Assembly: GCA_023457715.1 (NCBI GenBank)
Contig: JAEWKR010000107.1
Location: 62,001-126,000, forward strand
DNA length: 64,000 nucleotides
Direction: 5' to 3'
DNA from: Verrucomicrobiota bacterium
Lineage (GTDB): Bacteria > Verrucomicrobiota > Verrucomicrobiia > Opitutales > Opitutaceae
Below are positions 18,115 through 24,972 of this stretch, piece by piece (the first letter of the stretch is position 1; every line of letters starts with the position of its first letter). The notes beneath the pieces are model-generated. The model saw only the letters and a list, made by a program, of their open reading frames with translations, did no database searches and was not told where the DNA came from. The position numbers and the translations under genes are program-made.

Positions 18115-18185
18115 ATAGCCGGGCGCAGCGGAAAGATTTCGAGCATAAAGTTGCAACAGAGGACAATTGCCGGTGTACAAGACGC

Positions 18186-18578
18186 ATGCGCACCCTGGTG
18201 CTCGGAGTTCTCGTCTGTACACTGCTTTGCTCCTGCTCGCTGGAGGTTCCCGCGTTGCAGCGGTGCGTCGTCCGGGATGCGACGGCGGCATTGGACGCGC
18301 CGGCGAAGGCGGAACTTTCTCCCGCTCAGCTTCGATCGCTGGAGCGTTGGTTCTCCACGTATAAATCGGGCTGGGAGACCAAGGTCGTTGATCTGGCTCC
18401 TTCAGGGCTCGTGTTCGAGATGTACCCAGAAAAAGGCCGGGTGATCCGCGGCAACCTGCGCGAGCGTGAGGTGTGGGTCGGCGGGCGTCGCAAAATGCTT
18501 TCCCCAGCCGAGCGCTATGAGCTGCTGCATGCGCTCGGCGATTCCACGAGCGTCCTGCACTTCAGCGCGGGGAATTAA
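18186..18578 (+). CDS. Small putative lipoprotein of unknown function
   Basis: 130 aa. A basic start and hydrophobic run end in LLCSC, a plausible lipobox with the lipidated Cys in CS|C. The mature part is mixed alpha/beta (LRSLERWFSTYKSGW, VFEMYPEKGRVIRGNL, MLSPAERYELLHALGD) with no family I recognise. It is the only intact gene in the 17.3-19.7 kb repeat region and is bracketed by ~124-bp direct repeats, so it may have arrived or been duplicated with them. Confidence 0.65.
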   Translation: MRTLVLGVLVCTLLCSCSLEVPALQRCVVRDATAALDAPAKAELSPAQLRSLERWFSTYKSGWETKVVDLAPSGLVFEMYPEKGRVIRGNLREREVWVGGRRKMLSPAERYELLHALGDSTSVLHFSAGN

Positions 18579-18792
18579 ATCCCGACTGCGCTGCCTGGAG
18601 AGCGACCGGATGGCTGATCCTGGCGAACGGCGCGCCCCTGGCAACGCGTCATGGTCAGCACGGCTCTGGCCGAACCACGGGTTGAGAACCGCTGAACTCC
18701 GACCGGCCCCGATCGCTACCGATCGACGACAACGTAGGGTACGTGTCCCGCGGTAATCACGTCGGGGCTTCGCTTGAAATCATGGGGCCAGG

Positions 18793-18915
18793 GGATGCTC
18801 GGAGGGTCTGTCCCCCGCTGGTCTTAGGCGCCGGTCCGACGCATTTTGGGTCTGTCCGTCTTCACGCCGTCGGGGGATGAACCGCTTTCAAGGGTCTGTC
18901 CCCGCTGGTGGCGCG
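18793..18915 (+). repeat. ~124-bp direct repeat, right copy
   Basis: Matches 17991-18114 in the same orientation, differing by scattered substitutions and short indels. See the left copy for content. Confidence 0.8.
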
Positions 18916-18983
18916 TTGGGTTTCATCTCCTCCGGCGCGCCGGTCGCTCGGAAGCCTTCATCCACGACGTCGCCCGCGTCATG

Positions 18984-19034
18984 GAGTACCACCAAGCGTA
19001 TGAACGGTACGCAGAGGACATCGAATGCGCGCCG
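18984..19034 (+). pseudogene. Short coding remnant, YHQAYER copy 2
   Basis: Plus-frame codons read MEYHQAYERYAEDIEC. It differs from copy 1 at 17511-17560 mostly at third positions. Preceding codons (RSEAFIHDVARV) may belong to the same lost gene. It is flanked on both sides by GGGTCTGTCC elements. Confidence 0.45.
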
Positions 19035-19274
19035 CCTCACGGCCCCTGACCACCTCGCACGGGGTCTGTCCCCTTGACCGAGGGCGTTCGGGGTCTGTCC
19101 CTCGAGCGTCTGTGCCCCTAACGCAAGACGGGGTGGGGGTCCGTCCCCCTTTGAGTACCCCTGTGAGGATTTGGGTCTGTCCCTCTTGAGGGGTGCTGCG
19201 CGGGCGGGTTCGGGCTTCATGTGGAGGCTTTACCTACCGCACGGGCTGGCGGTAACCCGTCCTTTTCGTACTGC

Positions 19275-19682
19275 ATGGCAACGATTACTTTTCAGCCCGA
19301 GCAGGCAGAGCTGATGACCCAGAAGGTCATGGAGATCGCCGACGAATTGGCGCAACGCGGCGCATCGTCTGATGATCTTGAACGGCTGCGGCGGCCCCGG
19401 TTGGCCAAAGTGGCTGAGCACCTGCGGGACAATCTCTGGTGGCTACGCTACGTTGTCAGCGTCGCGCAAACGCGTCCCGAAGTGATCGATGAAGCCCGAC
19501 GGTACGAAAGCAGTCTGCGGGAGCTTGCGCTCGATGATTTGAACTCCGCACTGCGCGCGTTTCGCCAACAGTCGGTCACCGCCGTCGTGGCGCGCCCCTT
19601 CGGCGATGCGGCCGATCTATTGTCGGGGGCAGCGGACGCTGGCGCAGCAGGAAAGGACACCGAAGTGCCGCGCGTCCCCTGA
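19275..19682 (+). pseudogene. C-terminal fragment of an M16-family zinc peptidase
   Basis: The translated piece has the typical M16 (pitrilysin/PqqL-like) C-terminal pattern: a FQPEQAELMTQKVMEIADELA strand-helix, GASSDDLERLRRPRL, LRDNLWWLRYVVS.AQTRPEV and the closing LRAFRQQSVTAVVARP. The HxxEH catalytic domain and three quarters of the protein are absent, and the frame ends in repeat-like sequence (PFGDA). It is a remnant rather than a functional gene, although an ATG at 19275 could still express it. Confidence 0.6.
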
Positions 19683-19720
19683 CCAAGATGGCTGGGAGGA
19701 GAGATCGGCGGGGTACTGCG

Positions 19721-20065
19721 TCAATTCTTCAGGATGACGTACGGAACATGATCGATGGTCACCGTCTCGTCAGCCCGCTGAAATTTGTGGCGAAACGCGC
19801 TGATCTGGTTCCAAAGGGCGAGAGGCATGATCGGTTTGCCATCGATCTTCTTCACATCTTCCGGGCTGAACCCCCCCCTCGGATATTCCCAATGGGTGAC
19901 GCTCGAGGGCACGAAGCCCGCCGCGGTGTAGGTTCCCATCTCGTCGCGATAACCATTGGGTTCGGCCACGATGCGTGTGACCGTGATCGAATCGAGGGAC
20001 TGCATCTTTGCACAACCGCCGAGGAAGGGGAGCAGGAGCAGGAGGGCGAGGGCGATGGATTTCAT
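19721..20065 (-). CDS. Small lipoprotein of unknown function
   Basis: 114 aa with a clear lipoprotein signal (LALLLLLPFLGGC). The mature part contains ITVTRIVAEPNGYRDEMGTYTAAG and DVKKIDGKPIMPLALWNQISAFR. No family is recognised. The ATG at 20065 is 2 bp past the comM stop on the same strand, so it is probably cotranscribed with comM. A TTG two codons earlier is less likely. Confidence 0.7.
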   Translation of the reverse strand: MKSIALALLLLLPFLGGCAKMQSLDSITVTRIVAEPNGYRDEMGTYTAAGFVPSSVTHWEYPRGGFSPEDVKKIDGKPIMPLALWNQISAFRHKFQRADETVTIDHVPYVILKN

Positions 20066-20067
20066 GA

Positions 20068-21609
20068 TCAATAAAAGACGGCACGGTCGAGGCTGCGGTA
20101 TTGGATCGCCTCCATGAGGTGCGCCGCCTCGATCTTCGCACTGCCGGCCAGGTCGGCGATCGTGCGGGCCACCTTGAGAATCCGGTCGTAGGCGCGGGCG
20201 GAGAGCCGCAGTTCCTCCATCGCCCGCTGGAGCAGATCCCCGAGACTGCTGTCGAGCGCGCAGTGACGGCGAATCATGGCGTGGGACATACGAGCATTGG
20301 TCGTTACCCGGGTGCCGGCATAGCGGTCCTGCTGCCGCGCGCGGGCATCATTGATCCGCACGCGCATCGCCTGCGACGTCTCGCCCGGGGCTTCTGAGCG
20401 CAGATCGGTGAGCGACAGCGCCGGGGCTTCGATATGCAGATCGATGCGATCGAGCAGTGGGCCGCTGACCTTGGCCCGGTACTTCTGGATCTGGCTCGGC
20501 GAACAGCGGCACTCGTGCTTCTTGTCTCCAAGATAGCCGCAGGGGCAGGGGTTCATCGCTGCCACAAGCATGAAAGCGCAGGGCAGCGTGACCTTACCCG
20601 CGCTGCGGGAAATGGTCACGGCGCAGTCCTCCAGGGGCTGGCGCATCACCTCGAGAGCGGAGCGCTTGAACTCGGGGAGCTCGTCGAGAAAGAGGACGCC
20701 GTGGTGGGCGAGGGAGATCTCACCGGGCCCGGGAATAGTCCCGCCGCCCAGCAGCGCGACGTCGGAGACGGTGTGGTGGGGAGAGCGGAAGGGGCGGGCC
20801 CCCCAGTTTGTTTCACCGGTGATGGTTCGACCGGCCGCGGAGTGGATGCTCAGGATCTCCAGATGTTCGTCGACACTGGGCGGCGGCATGATGGTCGGAA
20901 TGCGCTTCGCGAGCATCGACTTTCCCGAACCAGGGGGGCCGACCATCAGGAGGTTGTGGGCGCCCGCGACGGCCACTTCGATGGCGCGCCGGACGCTGTG
21001 CTGGCCCTTGATCTCGTGAAAGTCGATGGCATCGTCGACTGCCCGGCTCGCGCACTGCGCCCGCACCTGCGGCGCGTTCACGGGAGCAAGGGCGACCTCG
21101 CCGCGCAGGAACCGCACGGCCTGATCCAGCGATTCGATGCGGTACACCACAACCCCTTCGACCAATGCCGCCTCCTCCGCTGACACCGGGGGAAGGAGGA
21201 GAAACTTCTTGCCCCGGCTCCGAGCCATCCGCGCCATCGCCAGGGCGCCGCGAATGGGCCGGGTCGCCCCGGACAGGCCAAGTTCACCGGCGATCAGGTA
21301 CTCGCTGACCTGTGGGGCCTCCAATTGGTGCATCGCGCACAGGATGCCGATCGCGATGGGAAGATCGTAACAGGGACCTTCCTTGCGGACGTGAGCGGGC
21401 GCCAGGTTGATCGTCATCCGGGTCCTTGGCGCATAAAACCCGCTGTTGGTCAGCGCAGACACGACGCGGTCGTCCGACTCCTTGACGGCCGCATCCGGCA
21501 AACCCACCAGGTTGATCTTGGGGTCGCCAATCTCGTTCGCGTTGACCTCGACGTCAACGGGTTCGGCATCGATGCCCTGAAGGGCGGCGGAGCAGATGAT
21601 GGCAAGCAT
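20068..21609 (-). CDS. comM: YifB/ComM Mg-chelatase-like AAA ATPase
   Basis: 513 aa. The N-terminal Lon-like ChlI domain (SAALQGIDAEPVDVEVNAN, LVGLPDAAVKES) is followed by the AAA core with Walker A GPPGSGKSMLAKRIPT and a Walker B-like FLDELPEF. A Mg_chelatase C-terminal domain ends the protein (ARAYDRILKVARTIADL). ComM is a DNA branch-migration helicase that aids integration of donor DNA during natural transformation. The ATG at 21609 was chosen because the conserved N-terminus begins there. Confidence 0.92.
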   Translation of the reverse strand: MLAIICSAALQGIDAEPVDVEVNANEIGDPKINLVGLPDAAVKESDDRVVSALTNSGFYAPRTRMTINLAPAHVRKEGPCYDLPIAIGILCAMHQLEAPQVSEYLIAGELGLSGATRPIRGALAMARMARSRGKKFLLLPPVSAEEAALVEGVVVYRIESLDQAVRFLRGEVALAPVNAPQVRAQCASRAVDDAIDFHEIKGQHSVRRAIEVAVAGAHNLLMVGPPGSGKSMLAKRIPTIMPPPSVDEHLEILSIHSAAGRTITGETNWGARPFRSPHHTVSDVALLGGGTIPGPGEISLAHHGVLFLDELPEFKRSALEVMRQPLEDCAVTISRSAGKVTLPCAFMLVAAMNPCPCGYLGDKKHECRCSPSQIQKYRAKVSGPLLDRIDLHIEAPALSLTDLRSEAPGETSQAMRVRINDARARQQDRYAGTRVTTNARMSHAMIRRHCALDSSLGDLLQRAMEELRLSARAYDRILKVARTIADLAGSAKIEAAHLMEAIQYRSLDRAVFY

Positions 21610-21783
21610 GAGGAGCGGAGGAGGACCGGCACAGCAGACCGGTTCGTGGCGCATCCAACGTGGAAAGATCAGGCCCGGCACGCAAGTAAAAAGAAATAGG
21701 CAACGAGAAAGCAAAACACCGGCTGTAGGCCGCGCGCGCGCTTTGCGGCGTCGGCGGAAGGCCCCGACGCTGGCAATGAGGAC

Positions 21784-21812
21784 AAAAAAAGGCCCGCCGG
21801 GAGAGGCGGGCC
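21784..21812 (-). terminator. Intrinsic terminator of the lectin gene
   Basis: On the minus strand an 8-bp perfect GGCCCGCC/GGCGGGCC stem with a 6-nt loop is followed directly by seven T residues. It lies 25 bp downstream of the lectin stop codon. Confidence 0.85.
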
Positions 21813-21836
21813 GAAGCGCGAGGAACTAGAAGGCGA

Positions 21837-22718
21837 TCAGTTGCGCCGACGACGGAGAGCGGCCAACCCGGCGAGGCCCAGGGTGAGGAGTCCGGCGGTG
21901 GCACCGGCATCCGGGACGTTTTGCGGGACGTCCGGATTGTCGATGGGCCGGTAGTTGTTGTTGAACTGCCACGAGACGATGTCGTGGTTGCCGCCTGCCG
22001 CGCCCGTGCCGCTCGTAAACCCGACGTACGCCGTGTTGCTGCCGAGGACGGTCGGAAGATCGATGGTGGTCGAAAGCAGCGCGGTCAACGGACGGCTGTT
22101 CGCGCCGGAGAAACGCACCTCGAGATTGTCGGTCGTGTCATTGTAGTCGACCCAGGCATACCAGAGGTTGCCGTTGTCCAGCTGCTGCGACGGCACGGGG
22201 AGATCGGCGATCCGGCTGGTGTCCGTCGTGAACGCGCCGCCCGTATTGATCGCGATGTGATTGTCCGACCAGTCGCCGAGGCCCGGTCCATTGTACCAGG
22301 TATCAAACTCAATACCCAGACTGTTGCTGATGCCGAGGTAGCCGATGCCACCGCCCGCGCCACCGACATTGTTTCCGACGGTCTGCATCACAAACACCAA
22401 ACCGTCCGCACCGCCGCCGAACGGCTCCGTGATGCGGAAGGAGAACGCGGTACTGAAGGAATTATTGTTGAGCGTGATCGCCGTGGTGGAAAACGCGGAG
22501 CCCGCCTGATAGTAGTTCGACGGCGTCAAACGCAGAACCTTGTCCGCGCTATAGCTGGGGGTGACAATCTGGGCATTCCCATTCAGCGTGAGATCGCCAG
22601 AGGGGCCGGTGGTCGCCGTGTTGAAATTCGTGAAGACGACCGATTGGGCGGACGCCACTGACGCAGCGGTGAGGGCGGCAAGCGCCGCGAGGGTTCTGAG
22701 GGTGGGTCGAGGAATCAT
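21837..22718 (-). CDS. Exported L-type lectin-like protein with VPDSG-CTERM-like sorting signal
   Basis: 293 aa. A signal peptide (LAALAALTAASVASAQ) precedes a legume-lectin-like beta sandwich. Recognisable pieces are GGADGLVFVMQ, the acidic metal-site strand GIEFDTWYN with a nearby DNHIAI, LWYAWVDYN and NTAYVGFTSGTG. The C-terminus is VPDAG, a hydrophobic helix and RRRR, the tripartite form of VPDSG-CTERM signals processed by an exosortase-type enzyme. It probably binds sugars at the cell surface or in a polymer matrix. No exosortase is in the window. The upstream 177 bp is comparatively AT-rich and must hold the promoter. Confidence 0.8.
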   Translation of the reverse strand: MIPRPTLRTLAALAALTAASVASAQSVVFTNFNTATTGPSGDLTLNGNAQIVTPSYSADKVLRLTPSNYYQAGSAFSTTAITLNNNSFSTAFSFRITEPFGGGADGLVFVMQTVGNNVGGAGGGIGYLGISNSLGIEFDTWYNGPGLGDWSDNHIAINTGGAFTTDTSRIADLPVPSQQLDNGNLWYAWVDYNDTTDNLEVRFSGANSRPLTALLSTTIDLPTVLGSNTAYVGFTSGTGAAGGNHDIVSWQFNNNYRPIDNPDVPQNVPDAGATAGLLTLGLAGLAALRRRRN

Positions 22719-22895
22719 ACGGATAAAGTGGGTTCATTTGCGTTAAGCACTGCGGATGCCTAACCCTTTATCCGATTTATAAGAAGTTGATCTATAGATG
22801 AATGAGATATTGAGCCGCCGCGGCCTTCCTCTCCTGCAGGTGGAAGAATGTAAGGTATACCGACGCCGCAGGCGTCCGTACGACAGCGCCGCGCG

Positions 22896-24095
22896 TTATT
22901 CCACGCCCTGCCGGTAAAAGGGACTCATGGCTTCTATGACCTTCGCGCGGAGCTCGGTCGGGTCGACCTGCCCCGTGTGCCGCCAGAGTACCTCGCCTCC
23001 GGGAGCGAGCAGGACGGTATGCGGAAGGGGCCCGGGCCAGGCGGGATCAAGCGCCTGGACCAAGGCATCGGCGCTGGCTTCCGTATAGAGGTAGTTGAGC
23101 GTGGTGCGCCCTTCCTTCCTCAGCTCGCGTTTCAGCCGGTCGGCCGGCGCCACCCGGTGTTTTTCCAGAAATGCCCTGACCCTGGACTCCTGCTTGGGGT
23201 CGTCCATGCTGATGGTCACGAGTTCGAAGTCGCGCATGTCCATCCGGCGGGCAAGGGCCACCAACTCGGGAAACTCGGCGACGCAGGGGGCGCACCACGT
23301 CGCCCACACGTTGACGAGGCGGAATCGCTTCGAGTTATTGACGGCGAGTTCGCGGACCCCCTTCGCATCGATGCGCTCCAACGTCACCGGCTCCTTGTTC
23401 CATCGATCCAGCGCCTCCTGCACTTCGCCGCGCTTTTCGTTCCATTTCGTCGAGCAACCCATGACCGGCGTCGTCGGCATGCTGACGGGCTGGCCGGCAA
23501 GGAGCTGCATCACGGCGTTGCGTGTGTCGTGGGTCTTCACGGTTTCCGGCTCACGGAAACGCGAATCATCCACCCGTCCCACGTACTGCAGCTTCCGGGC
23601 GCGATCGAAGAGAAAGACATGCGGCGTGGCGAGGCAGCCGTACGCCTTTGCAGCCACTTGCCGGTCCCCGTCGTACAGATAGGGAAAGGGGAAGCCCTGA
23701 TCCCGCGCGTAAAGCTTCATGTCCTCGAAGCTGTCGTCGTACTGGCTCCAGCCAAGTTCATCGAGCCGCAGTCCTTCCGGGCTGTTCGGATTGATGGCCA
23801 CCACGGCGAGACCTTTGGACGCGAACTCTTTCGCCAGGGGGATCAGCCGGGTTTCGGCGGCATGGGAGAACGGACAGTGATTTGAGAGGAAGACGACCAT
23901 CAGCACCTCGGCGGACGCGAAGTCCGCCAGCGTGTAGTCGCGGCCATCGATGCCGGGCAGACGGAAGTCCGGGGCGGCATCGCCGATCTTCAACTGTCGC
24001 ACGTCCGGCGGCAGGGTTTCCGCCGCGGCCGCGATCGCCGCGACGACGCCAAACAGACAGGACACGATTCCAGCACGTAGCCAGCAGAGGTTCAT
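22896..24095 (-). CDS. Exported double thioredoxin-fold protein (AhpC/TSA-like + TlpA-like)
   Basis: 399 aa with a signal peptide. Domain 1 (about 35-190) is peroxiredoxin/AhpC-TSA-like (IGDAAPDFRLPGIDGR, LSNHCPFSHAAE), with a single cysteine in the active loop. Domain 2 (about 235-395) is TlpA-like with a full redox motif WATWCAPCVAEFP. The protein likely acts as a periplasmic thiol reductase; the N-terminal domain, lacking a resolving Cys in the CxxC position, may be redox-inactive or use Cys elsewhere. Partner unknown. Confidence 0.8.
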   Translation of the reverse strand: MNLCWLRAGIVSCLFGVVAAIAAAAETLPPDVRQLKIGDAAPDFRLPGIDGRDYTLADFASAEVLMVVFLSNHCPFSHAAETRLIPLAKEFASKGLAVVAINPNSPEGLRLDELGWSQYDDSFEDMKLYARDQGFPFPYLYDGDRQVAAKAYGCLATPHVFLFDRARKLQYVGRVDDSRFREPETVKTHDTRNAVMQLLAGQPVSMPTTPVMGCSTKWNEKRGEVQEALDRWNKEPVTLERIDAKGVRELAVNNSKRFRLVNVWATWCAPCVAEFPELVALARRMDMRDFELVTISMDDPKQESRVRAFLEKHRVAPADRLKRELRKEGRTTLNYLYTEASADALVQALDPAWPGPLPHTVLLAPGGEVLWRHTGQVDPTELRAKVIEAMSPFYRQGVE

Positions 24096-24211
24096 AAGGG
24101 GAGGGGTGACCGCACGATGGTCGCCGGCGGGCGGGACGCAACCCGGCGGACGAACCTCCTGAACACGGCCTCACGCTGTTCGGCGCCCCCCGCAGCGCGC
24201 GAACCCGGCCA

Positions 24212-24742
24212 CTAGGAGGACGACGCCGAGGTTCGGCGGGTCCGTCCCTGGCGCAGCCGACGGCGCAAACGCCACCGCTGCCAGGCATTGACAATGTACC
24301 CGGGGCATTTCGGTGCGCCGCACCGGCAGGGATGCAGTCGCCATTCCGAATAGGGAAACCCGTAGTCGAAGGTCAGCTCTTCGTCCGCGGCAATGTCGCG
24401 TCGTGCCACGATCCAGATGTGCCCGCGAATCGAATGCGCCTCGCAGTTGGGGGCGCACGAGTGATTGATCAGCCGGGCGGGGTTCGTGCGCGTGCGCCCG
24501 TCGAGATCGTAGCGGGCGTTCAAGGTGAAGATGTAAACGCTCCCATCCCCGCCGCGCCGGGCGCGGGCCAGCCGCGCCTCCTCGCGTCGAAGCGCCTCGG
24601 CCTTGGTGATTCGTTCCCCGGTGTACTCCACAATCCGCGTTCCGGCCGGAATCGCTTTCGCCGCGCGTACGCCTCGGCCGTGGATGTCCGACGCCACAAT
24701 TCGCATCCAGGGATGGGCAGGAGTTCGACGTGATGGCGGCAT
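24212..24742 (-). CDS. SET-domain protein (putative lysine methyltransferase)
   Basis: About 176 aa from the ATG at 24742. SET motifs appear in order: HGRGVRAAKAIPAGT, EYTGERI, NHSCAPNCEA and ELTFDYGF. A post-SET cysteine cluster follows (CRCGAPKC), which in eukaryotic enzymes helps bind S-adenosylmethionine and zinc. The substrate in bacteria is unknown; bacterial SET proteins have been linked to ribosomal or DNA-binding protein methylation. An internal ATG at 24706, beginning MRIVASDIHGRG, is an alternative start. A start at 24823 would extend it by 27 unconserved residues. Confidence 0.82.
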   Translation of the reverse strand: MPPSRRTPAHPWMRIVASDIHGRGVRAAKAIPAGTRIVEYTGERITKAEALRREEARLARARRGGDGSVYIFTLNARYDLDGRTRTNPARLINHSCAPNCEAHSIRGHIWIVARRDIAADEELTFDYGFPYSEWRLHPCRCGAPKCPGYIVNAWQRWRLRRRLRQGRTRRTSASSS

Positions 24743-24972
24743 GTCCTGACGGATACGGGTCCGACCGCCCCGCGCAACCATCCGTGCGTCCCGGAGGGTG
24801 CGGAACGGAACCCATCGCGGCACCGGGGCACCGTTCCGTGGGACCGAAGGAACGGCAGCATCAGGGCGGAGCGAACCGCCCCCTCATCCTTCTACTGCCG
24901 GCACTTGCGACGGCACCCGGCATGGACACCGGCGGACGCCGCGTCAGGCTTCCTCGTGCCCCCCGGCTCCCT

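Larger units (their letters stand above)
17333..18185. repeat. Gene debris plus dense GGGTCTGTCCC array (853 bp without an intact gene)
   Basis: After a TetR tail and a small coding remnant, the stretch from about 17578 to 18110 holds well over a dozen copies of a short, near-palindromic element GGGGTCTGTCCCC or its variants, spaced irregularly. Larger blocks are also duplicated: 17667-17752 resembles 17936-18024, and 17991-18114 recurs at 18793-18915. Short open frames through it are artefacts of repeat translation. Confidence 0.8.
18579..19274. repeat. Intergenic repeat region (696 bp)
   Basis: The first 200 bp show nothing recognisable. From 18793 the right copy of the direct repeat begins, then the second YHQAY remnant, then more GGGTCTGTCC elements to about 19185. 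No intact gene is present. Confidence 0.75.
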
